Origin: Rhynchopus euleeides
Taxonomy: Eukaryota; Euglenozoa; Diplonemea; Diplonemida; Diplonemidae
Direction: 5' to 3'
DNA length: 64,000 nucleotides
Assembly (NCBI GenBank): GCA_963210315.1
Contig: OY723254.1
Span: 372,001 to 436,000, forward strand
The notes under the pieces were generated by a model. The model did not search any database. It was not told the origin of the DNA and was given only the letters and a program-made list of their open reading frames with translations. Numbering within the stretch: position 1 is the stretch's first letter; each line of letters opens with the position of its first letter. Made by a program: the position numbers and the translations under genes. Shown here piece after piece: positions 1 to 10,422 of this stretch.

Positions 1-192
1 TGCCGTGGCGTGTTTTGAGCAGCACAGCAGAAAGCCAGGGCGAACCACCCCGAATGGAATGGCGATGGTGGTTTGCACTTTTTTTTGCACGAAACGTACG
101 CATCACCCGGTGGGGTCGCACCTTTGCAACGCATGTCGGGAAGCTGTGGCAGTCCCGCCCTCGGCTCTGGAGGCACGCCCATATGCCCTGCC

Positions 193-1226
193 CTAGTCGT
201 CATCGTCGTCCTGCTCCTCTTTCCAGTCCACAACGAGGCTCAGGAAAGCCTCATACGAAGCGCCTTGGAGAATGGCAGTCAGGATGCGGCTGCTCACCTG
301 TGTTGCAGTGGCGGTGGGTGTGGGGCGCTGAAGTCGAGAAATGTAAGGCTGCTCAGGCGCAGAGGCCTTCTCTCAGCACCCTTCTCTCAATGCAGTGTGT
401 TCCCCATTTCATTTTTACTGAAGTGAAAGAAACGGAGTGATTGGCCTAACTTCCTCCAGCTGGTGAACGAGTCCGCCACAGGCGTCCTTGATGTCGGGGT
501 CGGTATGTTGACCGGCAAGGCCGCTCAATCCCAGTCTGACCTTTGGGTTTGAGGTTTCGCTGTGTGGGGATGTGGAACAGGCCAGGGGCTGAGAAACGGC
601 CTGAAATTTTGTGCGATGCTCGTGTTGTACGGTCGGTTGGTGAAGAGTGTGGTGGGATAAGTGGGATATGCGTGTAGCCTGCGGTGTGGGGCTGGTCCCT
701 CGTGCATTCGTGGCTCCCGGCCAGCCAAAGGGGGTGTGTGTCATTCAGCGCTGTCAGGTGCTTTAGTTAAGGACATGCAACATATTATCGTCACGCAGAG
801 CGGTCAGGGGATTGACAGATTATATTGTTGTTTCATCATCCGGTTTGTGCGGCACAGCAGCTTGCGGGCCACCCCACCCACCCACCCCCACACCCACACC
901 CCCGCTCCTGCTCCCACGCCTCGGGCGGATTGCCGCTACTCTGCAATTTGACGAGAGACCTGCACGCATCGGCATACGTCTGACTGCTCCTCCGCCTCGC
1001 AGCGTTTGTAGAACTCCTGCTCGCCGATGCCTTCGTCTTTGCAGAAAGACGAGAGCCCGCGCTCGATAATCTTCTGAAACTTGAGATACACTTCCATGTT
1101 CTCATGCGTCTGCTCATCGGTGTCGGTCGTCACCCCAACGGCATGCTCCTCGAGGAAGTGATCCAGCTCCGCCTGCATGGTCCCCTGCCCGTACCAGGCA
1201 GCAACCTTCTCCATGAAAGTCGCCAT
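193..1226 (-). CDS. BART-domain protein (ARL2BP/CFAP36-like), two exons
   Basis: Exon 1 (1226-978, 83 codons) starts MATFMEK and carries the core of a BART domain: FLEEHA, then HENMEVYLKF, then a GIGEQEF segment matching the position of the EF turn in ARL2BP. Exon 1 ends at a GTATGC donor (977). Exon 2 (297-193) follows an AACACAG acceptor, is in the same phase, and encodes VSSRILTAIL, then YEAFLSLVVDWKEE and an acidic tail; this fits the last helices of BART with the expected spacing. The spliced product is 117 residues, about one BART domain. BART proteins bind ARL2/ARL3-type GTPases in cilia and cytosol, so a flagellar role is inferred. The 680-nt intron is far longer than others in the window. 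The reading frame continuing past the donor to 936 is treated as intron. The exon 2 join is inferred from homology and phase, not from transcripts. Confidence 0.72.
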
Positions 1227-1432
1227 GCTCGCTTATCGCCCGCCGCAAACGCGGGGCTTTAGTGTAAACTGTGTACCAACAGGGAGGAGCTAGCCCCAGG
1301 CACTGTGCGGGGGTGGAGTGGCCGTATGCCCATTGGTGCCGTACGGTACCATGTGGTGACGTATGGTGTATGTGGCAGGGGGAAGGTTCCGGCAGGCAGA
1401 CACTGCAACTCCCCGCGGGCTGAGGTCAGGCT

Positions 1433-2096
1433 TCTTGGCTCGTACACCACCAAAGTGACCCCACTGTGATCCGCAAAAATTCCAAACGTTCAAAAGAAAG
1501 GGGTTTTGGAACACCCGAGGAGGGGGTCCCGCTGGGTGGGTGGGGTGGGGTGTGGGCTGACTGCCTCCCAGCCACGCTGACCAGCCCCTGAACTAGACCC
1601 GTGTTTCATGGGTGATGCTTGGCTCGCACACCACCAAAGTGACCCCACTGTGATCCGCACAAATTCCAAACGTTCAAAAGAAAGGGGTTTTGGAACACCC
1701 GTGGAGGGGGTCCCGCTGGGTGGGTGGGTGTGGCTGCCTCCCAGTCACATTCCCTTAGGACCAGCCCCTGAACCAGAGGCACATTTCATGGACGGTGTTT
1801 GGCTCCTAGACCCACAAAGTGACCCCACTACGATTCGCAAAAGTTCCAAACGTTCAGAAGAACGGGGTTTTGGAATACCCGAGGAGGGGGTCCCGCTGGG
1901 TGGGTGGGCTGGTGTGGCTGCCTCCCAGTCACATCCTCCTGGGGCCAGCCTCCTATGACCAGACCCTGAATCAGACCCACATTTCATGGGTGAAGCTTGA
2001 CACCTCGACCCACAGTGTGACCCCACTACGATCCGCACAGATTCCAAATAGTCAAAAGAAAGGGGTTTCGGAACACCCGAGGAGGGGGTCCCGCTG
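1433..2096. repeat. Four-copy tandem repeat, about 185-bp period
   Basis: Four diverged copies of a unit containing GTGACCCCACTGTGATCCGC, the segment TTCCAAACGTTCA and GGAGGGGGTCCCGCTG follow each other, starting near 1453, 1638, 1818 and 2018. Copies differ by substitutions and small indels. No coding signal was seen. Confidence 0.85.
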
Positions 2097-3591
2097 ATTT
2101 TGGGTCACTTTCGGGTGATGTCAGGTACCTGGAGTGACCGCAGGTAGCCCATTTTCAGGGTGGGAGCCCTACTCGTACGTCACCCAGATTCAGCCCAAAC
2201 CGTGCACCTCGGATGCACGGTCGCCGGCAGCGCGCGGGCACCCGGAAACAGGCCGCATTTGCGCGCGCTGCCTGCACCCTGCACGCCAGCCCCCCCCCCC
2301 CCCCCCCCCCCGGGGCTGTAAGCGACCCCCCAGAAAATTACCCCAGCCACTGCCCCCCCCCCCCGAAAGTCCCGTTGGGGCTTCACTTCTCTTTGGCATC
2401 CTCAGAGCGGAAAAGTGAAATTCCGCGACAATTTCAGTTCGGTTGCAGCCGCTGGGTTCTATAATTTCGCTTCCTGATGACACGCTGCCCGATGGCTCTT
2501 CTTCGGCACACATACAACCTGTGAGACGCACCTTCGGCCTGATGAACGGTAGGGATGGTGTGTCGAGCACGTTTGGCCCGCTGGCGGCTGGCGGTGCTGC
2601 GACGCCCCTCCCTCTCTTCAACCGGGGGCGCTTTTCTCCCACTTTCTCTTTTCGACATAGTAGGGGTAGGTGCCGCCCCCTTCTCGTTCACTTTGTTTTT
2701 CCAGACCGCTGCAGTGTTGGCGCGGTATTGACACGACAACAAATAGCACCACGCCCACCCACCCTCCCCCACCCCCCCATACAGAGGAAACAGATACAAC
2801 GAAACCACAGAATATTACGCGATTTTCACAACACCATGCACACATAGCTCGTACTATGTGATTCACCCCAGGTTGGGGCATAACTGACTCTAAAACCTGA
2901 GGAGAAGGGGGCTACCTGGAGAAGCTCCGTGAGTGGGTGATTTCGCTCTATAGTGCAGAAAGCCCTGGGCGCCCTGACAAAAGATAGGCGCCAACACTGA
3001 CACAGTTCTCTGGGTTGGCTGCACAGAGCCAGCGCCCACCTCCCACCCCCCGCCCGCCTCAAACGGTCCGTCGTTTTTTGTTCCGTGTGGGCTGGCACCG
3101 AGCAAAAAAAACAAATCTGATGCTGCCTTTGTGCACCCGACACACAGATAGAAAAGGAACCCCTCGAAGAACAATCGGGTAAACATACCCAAGGGGAATG
3201 AGCTGCCCACACCCCACCCCACCCCACCCCCTCTTGTGTTCGACACGGCGCGGTAGCCAGCTCCCGACTGTAACCCGGAGCCGGGTTGGTGACGAGTCAA
3301 GTCCGGCGGACTAGTCAGGGGACTAGTCGGCCGACGACTCGTTTTCACCTTGCGGCAGGTAGCGGGATCTGACTAGTCGGCTGACTCAGTCAGGGCCCCG
3401 ACAACCGCGTCATGCGTCTGAAGTCTTGTTTGGAGTGTTTTCAGGCAACACCTATCGAAGGACTTTCCTCCCTACGCACTCGCTGAGACAAATTTGAATA
3501 CAAATCGAAGTACAACAACGAAGGAAGACCGGGTGGGAGCTGCCCGAACACCTTCCCCCCGCCCCCCTCCCCCCCCGCCGCAGATTAAGCA
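2097..3591. other. Intergenic, no supported gene
   Basis: Holds long C runs (about 2289-2311 and near 2356), C/A-rich tracts and several GACTAGTC palindromes (3305-3380). A minus-strand frame from ATG 2658 to 2434 gives a 74-residue, very basic product beginning MSKRESGRK. It has a GTATGT site inside and could be a small nuclear protein or chance; I could not place a second exon. Confidence 0.5.
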
Positions 3592-4677
3592 TCACAACAT
3601 GTCAAACTCAGACTCGGGATGGAACGGCCTGTTTGAGGACAGGAGTGGTATGGGGGATCCGGTCCCAAGCCGTTTCTCCAGCTGCGCCAGCAGGGTCGAC
3701 GCCAGGATGCGGCAGGTCGGGTGCAGCGATTTCCCCAGAACCCCGGCAAAGGCAGCCGTCAGCACCCCAGCCCCCTGCGCGCTGGCCCCCGCCCCGAACC
3801 CGGGGTGGTCCGAATAGGTCGACACCAGAATCACATGCCCCGAGTGCTGGTCCTCAGCCCCCATGGTCATCTCAAACCCACCGGGCGCATGATGCGCCAC
3901 CACAGAGAACGGCAGCTCGAAGGGCGTCCCCATATGCCCCGTATCCACCACCACCAGCATGCGATTCGCCAAGGGAATGCCGAGGATTGCCTCCGCCAGC
4001 GCCTGGCGCACCGCCTCCCCTTTGTGATCCCCGTCGCTGGGGAATAACGCCGTCCCGCTTGCCCGCCCGATGAAGTGGAACAGAACAGACGAGCCCTCCT
4101 CCACCTGCACCAGCCACTGCAGGGCCTCCCCGATGTGCGCCGCCGTCGGGTTGGGGAACTCCGCCTTGTCGACGCTATCCGCAGTTGTCAGAAACGTCAC
4201 CTCGGGGCGGTGCCCCACGCTCTGCAGGAAGCGGAGGAGGGACTGCTGCTGCGTCAGCCCGGTCCCACAGCTGATGAACACCGCGCGGCGGAGCCCTTTC
4301 CGGCGCTGCGAGGCCTGCCTCGGGTTTGCTGTCTGGCGTGGAATGGCGACGGCAGGGAGTGGGTCGGTGGGCACCGGGTGCAGGGGAGCGCCACCCCCTG
4401 TGTAGACTGAAGAGTAGTTCGCGTGGGATGACCCCAATACGGAGTGGCGGTCGATAACCCGCTCGTTGTGCCTCCGCATCACATCCGTCATCTGTGCGTG
4501 GATCCGCTCGCAAGCGTCGAGCCTCCCAACGAGGGCACGCGCCAGCTGCTCCAGGGCACGCCGCAGGTCACGGTCGTCACTCCGCTCCAGATCGACATGC
4601 ACAATGCACGGATTCCGCTTGGAACGGGGGGCAACGCGCTGCCCCAGCCCCCCATCCGAAACCCCGGGGTACGACAT
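3592..4677 (-). CDS. Metacaspase-like protein lacking the catalytic His/Cys pair (pseudoprotease)
   Basis: A 361-residue single-exon frame. After a charged N-terminal 140 residues, it follows the metacaspase p20 fold: strand RRAVFISCG, then FLTTADSVDKAEFPNPTAA matching the 'TDD...PT..NI' region, then ALQWLV and SSVLFHFIGRASG, where active enzymes have a YSGHG His motif. MLVVVDTGHMG stands where active enzymes have DxCHSG. Both the His and the Cys are replaced, so proteolysis is not expected. The later segment GHVILVSTYSDHPG and the GAGVLTAAFAGVL helix match the p10-like half. Catalytically dead metacaspases are known in trypanosomes (for example MCA4), where they act as regulatory partners; a similar role here is inference. 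ATG 4677 follows a pyrimidine-rich stretch and is the first in frame. Confidence 0.75.
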   Translation of the reverse strand: MSYPGVSDGGLGQRVAPRSKRNPCIVHVDLERSDDRDLRRALEQLARALVGRLDACERIHAQMTDVMRRHNERVIDRHSVLGSSHANYSSVYTGGGAPLHPVPTDPLPAVAIPRQTANPRQASQRRKGLRRAVFISCGTGLTQQQSLLRFLQSVGHRPEVTFLTTADSVDKAEFPNPTAAHIGEALQWLVQVEEGSSVLFHFIGRASGTALFPSDGDHKGEAVRQALAEAILGIPLANRMLVVVDTGHMGTPFELPFSVVAHHAPGGFEMTMGAEDQHSGHVILVSTYSDHPGFGAGASAQGAGVLTAAFAGVLGKSLHPTCRILASTLLAQLEKRLGTGSPIPLLSSNRPFHPESEFDML

Positions 4678-4847
4678 GCGGGCGGAAGAGGAGGGAGTGA
4701 GGGAGGGAGGGCTGGGGCGGCGGAGATGCTACTCTAGCATTGTTGGGAGGCGGTCTCCCTCTCCCTGGGGGCTGCCTGGTGTGGGGGGTGGTGGTGGAGG
4801 GGCGGGGGGGATATGGGGGGTCCACCGTCAGGCCTAGAGGAAATGGA

Positions 4848-5180
4848 GCACCCTGCCCGAGCCCAGCCACAGGGCGCAAGGGTAGGGGAAGGGGGGTGGG
4901 GGGTGGGAAGAGGAATCTATCCGCCGCTGTTGTCGGCTCTGCGTGTGGAGACCTGTGGAGACCGGAGGGCTGAAGGGCCCCGGGGGGGGGGGGCAGCAGG
5001 AAAAAGGCCTTATGAAAAGGGCAGTTGCAGTGGTTTCCCGTCTCCGCCCCTCCCAACCTCACCCTCGGTGTGTGGAATCTGATAGAGCGCATGTGCCCCA
5101 AACAAAGGCGGCATTGGTGACCTCCCCCCTAAGTCACGCTTTGCGAATCCTCTATCAAGCTAGCGAGGACGGGTGGTGGC
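4848..5180. repeat. Dispersed repeat, diverged copy also at 16.86-17.24 kb
   Basis: Shares, in order, a CCCGAGC[C/T]CAGCC start, AGGAATCT, GCGTGNGGA, GGAG[A/G]GCTGAAG, CCAACCTCACC, AAACAAAGG and AAG[C/T]TAGC[G/T]AGGA with 16855-17235. There the two halves occur in the opposite order, as expected of a tandem array. Possibly a solitary terminal repeat of an older element. It fills most of the gap between the metacaspase homologue and the deacetylase; the remainder is G-rich simple sequence. Confidence 0.6.
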
Positions 5181-5443
5181 TTGGAGAGCGGGGTGGTGGG
5201 CTCCCCCCATCTCGGACTGAATCCTCAGGCTTCTGGCTGTCGCCTGGGCCCACCCATGGGTGATACTCCGCCCTCCCATGGGAGTGAGGTGGGTGTGTGC
5301 GGGTAAATAATCTATCTATGTCACGGGGAGGGTTTCCCGTTGTGCCGGTTGGAGGGGGGGGGGGGGAAACACCGGAAAAAACACCGGACCCGCCTGCATT
5401 GTCTGGGGGGCACACACGATGCAGGGTAAAGGGTATTTGCCTA

Positions 5444-6970
5444 TCACCCCGCTGGCGGCTCACACTCCTTCTGCCGCTCCGCCGCACATCCCTCCTCTGT
5501 TAAGCCGAGCGCGGAGGCGACCGCAGCAGCCCTTTGCTGCACATCCGACAGGACAGGCCGCAGGTCCCCCGCCATCATCGAGCCTGCCGCAATCTGCGCC
5601 CGCAGCACCGCCTCCACCGCACGCAGCGCCCACAGCGCCTGGGCGGAGTCCTCGACGTAAGGCGCTGGTGGAAGGCCAAGAAGGGACTGCAGGGAGGCCA
5701 CCACACCCTGCGCCACACACTCTGTGTTGTAGCCACCCTCCAACACCATCACCGTCTTGGGGCAGGCCGACACGATGTGGTGCACCATGCGGGAGAAGCC
5801 GTTGTCGACACACATCTTCCCGACAGGATCTCCCCGGGCTGCGTCGAACCCAGCGCTGACCACCACGAGATCCGGGCGGAACGCCCGCAGCACGGGGCAC
5901 ACGAGGTGCAGCGAAGCAACCTCAAAGGCGGAATCACCGATCACCTCGGCGGTCCCCCTCTTGGTGTCGAAGGGGAGGTTCACCGTCGCCCCCACCGCGG
6001 GGTGGGTGCCGCACTCCGCAGCACTGCCTGTGTGAGGGTAGAACAGACCCCTGTCGTGGCGGTGCAGCGAGACAAAGAGCACCTGCCGGTTCCCTTCGAA
6101 GATCTGCTGCGTGCCGTTCCCATGGTGGACGTCGAAGTCGACCACGGCGATGCGCGCACCTGGGTGCTTCTCCAGCATATGCGCCACCCCCACCGCCACA
6201 TTGTTGACGTGGCAGAACCCCTGCGGCTGTGCGTTGGTGCAGTGGTGCCCCGGAGGCCTCACCAAGCAGAACCCGCTGTCCAGCTCACCCCGGTAGACAG
6301 CCTCACACGCAGCAGCCACACACGCCACGCTGCGATCCACCGCCAGAGCTGTGAAGGCGTTGCTGTAGGTGTCCCGCGGCACATCCACCACTCCGCCCCC
6401 CCGCGAGTAGAGCCCCTCGAGAGGGTCGGGGGGCTGCAGAGGCGCGTAGAGGCGGGCAGGGTAGGGGAGGGGGTTCACCCGCACCCGTGACACCACCTGT
6501 GGTGTGTGGACCAGAGAGAGGAGCGCGGCTTGGCTGGGTGTGGCGGGGCGGATGGTGTGGAGGGCTGTGCTGCAGGGGTGCTGCGCGAGCAGGTCGAGGG
6601 TGTGTTGGATGCGGTCCGGGCGTTCGGGGTGTGGGGAGGTGGGGTCGGGTGGGGCGTGCAGCAGGACTTCGGGTGGGCAGCCGAAGCCGACGCGGCGGAC
6701 GTTGAGGAGGTCGGCTTGGGTGAGCCTGCGCTGGCCGTAGGCCAGGTAGACCTGGCCCTGCTGCAGGGTGACGGCGATGCCCTCACTCCCCTCGCGCTGC
6801 AGCCACGCCCCGTCCAGCCCGAAGGCGGCATCCACATCTGCCATGTCGGCGGTGCCGCCCCGGCAGCGCACCCGCGCCTCCCGCCCATCGGCCACGTGCC
6901 GGACAGTCACAAAAAACGACCCAGGCCCCTTCTTTGCCTGCTGCTTCCTAAACTCCGCAAACGACCCCAT
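5444..6970 (-). CDS. Histone deacetylase, class II type
   Basis: A 508-residue single-exon zinc-dependent deacetylase. An N-terminal extension of about 105 residues precedes the arginase-like deacetylase domain (about 110-460). Hallmarks are present and in order: HPERPDRI, RPPGHHCTNAQPQGFC with the paired active-site histidines, NNVAVG, VVDFDVHHGNGTQ with the zinc-binding Asp and His, SLHRHDRGLFYP, SAGFDAARGDP with the second zinc Asp, and LEGGYN. The DVHHGNGTQ and SLHRHD forms are typical of class II. It removes acetyl groups from lysines of histones or other proteins such as tubulin; N- and C-terminal regions give no clear targeting signal. I chose ATG 6970 because upstream in-frame codons run into a CCA-repeat microsatellite and a duplicated 60-bp segment that is clearly not coding. 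Confidence 0.93.
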   Translation of the reverse strand: MGSFAEFRKQQAKKGPGSFFVTVRHVADGREARVRCRGGTADMADVDAAFGLDGAWLQREGSEGIAVTLQQGQVYLAYGQRRLTQADLLNVRRVGFGCPPEVLLHAPPDPTSPHPERPDRIQHTLDLLAQHPCSTALHTIRPATPSQAALLSLVHTPQVVSRVRVNPLPYPARLYAPLQPPDPLEGLYSRGGGVVDVPRDTYSNAFTALAVDRSVACVAAACEAVYRGELDSGFCLVRPPGHHCTNAQPQGFCHVNNVAVGVAHMLEKHPGARIAVVDFDVHHGNGTQQIFEGNRQVLFVSLHRHDRGLFYPHTGSAAECGTHPAVGATVNLPFDTKRGTAEVIGDSAFEVASLHLVCPVLRAFRPDLVVVSAGFDAARGDPVGKMCVDNGFSRMVHHIVSACPKTVMVLEGGYNTECVAQGVVASLQSLLGLPPAPYVEDSAQALWALRAVEAVLRAQIAAGSMMAGDLRPVLSDVQQRAAAVASALGLTEEGCAAERQKECEPPAG

Positions 6971-7158
6971 CCCCGCAGCGTGTGGTGGCGGGGGAGGGTG
7001 TGGGGTGGCCCTCCCGGGTGTAGGAGGGTAGGGTGGGGGGGCGGCCTCCCTGTGGTGGTGGTGGTGGTGGTGGTGGTGGTGGGAATTTGTTGTGGTCAAA
7101 ACAAAGATGCAACAACCACCCAGGGTATAAAACCTGATGAAGGTGGTGTTGTGTGAGT

Positions 7159-7650
7159 GTGCTCTGCCTCTCTCTCCGCTGCAAATTCCCAACGTAAACT
7201 CAGATGGTGGTGGTGGTGGTGGTGGTGGCCGACGGACTCCGGCTGAGGTTCATTCTGTGGACCCAAAGAGGCCAACTCTGCCCTGGACCTCGATGGGTAC
7301 AAGGCGGCGGTGCCGATTGGACACGTGTCCACCTGGTTGACGGGGAGTGCGGGACCACCCGGGACCTGCGTACCGGATTCTATCAAGTGGAGGTGCCCCG
7401 CGAGGCCCGCAGGTTCTTTCGTTTCCAAGATGACACCGGGGCTTGGTATGAACTCCGCCGCCTCCCGATGGGTCATTGCTGTGCGCCGGAGCTGATGCAC
7501 GCTCTGACGGCGACAATTGCAGGGGACCCCCAGTTCACGCCGTATGCAGCAAAGGGAGTGAATGTCAGTTGTTGGATTGATAACGCTCTGCCTCTCTCTC
7601 CGCTGCAAATTCCCAACGTAAACTCAGATGGTGGTGGTGGTGGTGGTGGT
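7159..7650 (+). mobile_element. Retroelement reverse transcriptase fragment between duplicated 60-bp flanks
   Basis: Positions about 7230-7585 translate to a piece of reverse transcriptase: DLRTGFYQVEVP, FFRFQDD, RRLPMGHCCAPELM and a CWIDN segment in the place of the YxDD box. This looks most like the tyrosine-recombinase/LTR group. It is a fragment only, with no ends of its own. It sits exactly between two near-identical copies of a segment starting GCTCTGCCTCTCTCTCCGCT and ending in a GGT microsatellite (about 7159-7225 and 7587-7650). A fossil, probably fairly young given the near identity of the flanks. Confidence 0.7.
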
Positions 7651-9025
7651 GTGCGGAGTGGGTGTGCACCTTCAGAGGAAGAAAGAGTGCTCTCAGGGGT
7701 GAGGGGTGGGTTTGATTGTCGAAAGTAGCGTATTTGCGTACAGTTGTTGGTTTGTTTGTAGGCCACAGGGGCGAGGGGGGGGGGTTTTTTTTTCGCGATC
7801 TGCACCGTCTGTAAGTTGTTATGGTTTGTCCAAGACAAAGGAGGGAGTGTGGGGGTGGGCGGGGGCGGGGGATTCGAGCGACTGGCGGCCGCTCCCCGGA
7901 GTGCTGAAGGCTGCAAAACATCTCTATTTCGGGCATCTGTGTTTTGCCTGCCACAGCATATAAAGCCCGGTTTTTTTGTGTGTTGAGCGTGGGTCAAACC
8001 AGACAACGGGCACATGGGCTGAGCGACATCGGTGCCACCGTCGGCAGCGCCACCTCACAACCGCCCCCCCCCCCCCCCCCCCCCCATCTCTCCATCCCCC
8101 CACCCAAACCCCTGCCTTTCCGCCAGCCCCTCCTCCCCACCCAGGATGCCCAGCAGCAGCTGCATCTTGGGGCGCTGCAAGATAGCAGCACAGACTGCAG
8201 CGTGCTGTATGTAGTTTACACACTGCCCGACCCTTCCCCCCTCACCTCCGACCACCCACCCACCCACCCCCACCCCCTCCAACAGACAATGAGACGGGCT
8301 ATGCGCATTCGACCAGAAGGGGCTGCGCAGCTAGGCCCAGCAAGACATACGGAGTGGGGGAAGGTGTGGGGGGGGGGGGGTGCAAAGAACACCCCCCGGA
8401 AACAACAGAACACAACACAGCACGCACCCACCCCCCCCCCCCTCCCTCCTCTCCTCTCCACTCCCCACCCATGCCATCCGCGGGGGAGTCTGATCGCACA
8501 GCAGAATCCCTTACTGTGAGACGAAAAGGCTCGACGTGTGGATGGTGGTGTGCATATCGGATTCAGATTCAGATTTTCACAGATCCTGGCAGGACCTGGG
8601 TTAAAAAAAGTAAAGCACTGCATGTGCTGCCTTGTCAGTTGAGGTCCTGTTTGAGTTTTTCAATCCTCCTACACCCGCACCCCCCGATCAGCTGATATAT
8701 GATGAGAACGTCGGTGAACCTCCGGGGTCAAAACACCCCGTCAAAGCTGCCAAACCCCCCTCATTCATATCCACCAGACTCTAGTCTGCAAAGGGCCTGT
8801 CTCCTGATAATAAAACGCAAATCCCAAAGGCAGAGCGGGAAGTGTTACTTCGTGAGTTCTGCTCCACTTGTCAAATCACTTCTGTCGCTGGGCCTGCCAG
8901 TGGGACCGAGAGGGTGGGGGTGGGCGGGATGGGTGGTGTGGTGTGGGTGATTATCCTGAGCCCGAGGGAAGCGCAACAGGATGACAATCCCGCATGGCGG
9001 ATGGGGATGCGGAGTAATATTAAGG
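7651..9025. other. Intergenic, nothing supported
   Basis: Contains long C or G runs (7780s, 8066-8087, 8370s, 8430s) and CACCC-rich tracts. No frame shows protein-family features on either strand. Confidence 0.6.
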
Positions 9026-9108
9026 CGGGGGGGTTTGATCGTCGAGAGTGAATGGAAAAGTATGCCAGCACCTTCTTGCAATGTTAGTCCGTTTTGTAGC
9101 CATTCAGG
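9026..9108 (+). repeat. Dispersed repeat copy (partner at 55801-55886)
   Basis: Both copies begin with a G run and GGTTTGATCGTCGAGAG, then GAATGGAAAAGTA, CCAGCACCTTCT, GCAATGTTAGTCC and TTTTGTAG. About 80 bp are shared with few differences, in the same orientation. A weaker match to the first 20 bp occurs near 7705. The family is not identified. Confidence 0.75.
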
Positions 9109-9156
9109 CGGGGGGGGGGGGGGGTTTCGGTCGGGGGTTTCCCTCAAACCCGTTGT

Positions 9157-9411
9157 TCATTTCGCAAATTCTTGACCAGGGACAGTGGGTGCTAATGAAA
9201 AACCGGTTTGCAAACAGGGGAATAGGGTGCCCTTTCTGAGCGGTTCCCAAACCAGAAAAAGCCGGTTTTCTGGTTTGGGGAAATTTATAAAAAAAAATGA
9301 GATTTCCTTAGGTGCCACCGGCTCGTACCCGTTCACCAATTGGAGAGGCATCAGGTTGTCTACATCGATGTCGCGCACTCTGAAGCGCTCGGCAGTCCTT
9401 GGGGCAGCCAT
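9157..9411 (-). CDS. Possible 5' coding exon of an unidentified gene, truncated
   Basis: ATG 9411 begins an open frame whose first 36 residues (MAAPRTAERFRVRD, then DVDNLMPLQLVNGYEPV) look like ordinary protein. After about residue 38 the sequence turns into T-rich, low-complexity DNA and the reading ceases to look coding. It is on the same strand as all other host genes and is preceded by a CA-rich leader. It may be the first exon of a gene cut by a repeat insertion, or chance. Confidence 0.25.
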   Translation of the reverse strand: MAAPRTAERFRVRDIDVDNLMPLQLVNGYEPVAPKEISFFFINFPKPENRLFLVWEPLRKGTLFPCLQTGFSLAPTVPGQEFAK

Positions 9412-10037
9412 GGTGTGAGTGCGGGTGTGTGTGTGTGAGGGGGAAAATGTGTTGCACAAGCGGATCTTTTTGTTTGTGCGCACCTGTACGTGTATGGGTG
9501 TCCATACGTGCGCTGCCAACAGTCTTTTTTACCGTGACCTGAGCAGGTTATAGCAAAAAAAACCGAAATTTTTTTTGGGGGTTTTTGACCAGGGCAGTGG
9601 GACCCAGGAGCAGGGGGCCACCTCACAGGTGGCAAAGTGGCACAGGTTGCTTCAGAGTGAAGCATCCCCTGGCTCCCTTCCCCCACCCTGGCACTCCTCT
9701 GCACCTCTGATGCCAGCACTTGTCTGTGCTTCCCATACTCTCTTCAAGGATCTGCAGTTCACAGTGCTCGCTTCTTCTTGTTACACTCACCCAGCAGGAG
9801 AGAATTGCAATGAAGCAACTCAGCCTTGCAAAGATGATGAAGCGCAAGGTCGCAGTCCGTGGTGACGACGAACTCCCCCCCAGCTGCTCCACCACCTACC
9901 AGAGGTGGACCTCCTCGCGGTTTACGGTCGAGGCGGAATCGACCTCCACCACGGGGTTCTCCACTCTCCGTCCCTGGCTGGTCCACCAGGTGACGCTACG
10001 GGGATTTAAAAGCCAGCAGAACCAAAAAACCGAGGTG
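9412..10037. other. Intergenic, nothing supported
   Basis: Mixed sequence with T and A runs. A short direct match TTGACCAGGG(A)CAGTGGG occurs at about 9170 and 9586, perhaps a repeat edge. No gene seen. Confidence 0.5.
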
Positions 10038-10422
10038 CTGGGGGTATGGAAATTTAGGCAAAATTAGCCAAAATTAGCCAATTTAGCCAGGTTTTTTGGC
10101 TGGGGAAAATAGTTGTCCAATTTTTGAAAAAATCGAAAAAAATCGAAAAAAACGCCTAACTGTTTTTAGCCACTACGGCTACACGGTGGACTCCAGCCAC
10201 CCTAGCGGGAGTCTGGGAGCGGGAGTCTGAGAGGGTGTCTTTTTCTGCAGTATGTACTGGAGACTCCCGCTAGCGGGAGTCTATTTTCCAGCTAATTTAG
10301 GCTAAAGACTCCCGCTAGCGGGAGTCCGAGACTCCCGCTAGTTGAGACTCCCGAAAAGGGTTACCCTACCCCCGCTGGAGCCCACCGTGTAGCCACAGTG
10401 GCTAAATTTCCATACGGCCCTG
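10038..10422. mobile_element. Small non-autonomous inverted-repeat element with palindrome cluster
   Basis: The left end CTGGGGGTATGGAAATTTAG is mirrored at the right end (GGCTAAATTTCCATACGGCC, 10401-10420). Just inside both ends, GGCTACACGGTGG and its complement match again. The middle (10200-10350) holds several copies of the palindrome GACTCCCGCTAGCGGGAGTC. No coding capacity. A GGGGGTATGGAAA motif recurs in inverse orientation at about 11530, so the family may extend toward the hAT element. Confidence 0.6.

Noticed and set aside
15-440. 141-residue plus-strand frame at the left edge
   Set aside because: It is antisense to the better supported BART exon 2 and has no domain.
936-977. BART frame continuing past 978 to a stop at 936
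   Set aside because: A GTATGC donor interrupts it, and a homologous C-terminus is found at 297-193.
6971-7192. N-terminal extension of the deacetylase frame
   Set aside because: It is made of a CCA microsatellite and a duplicated non-coding segment.
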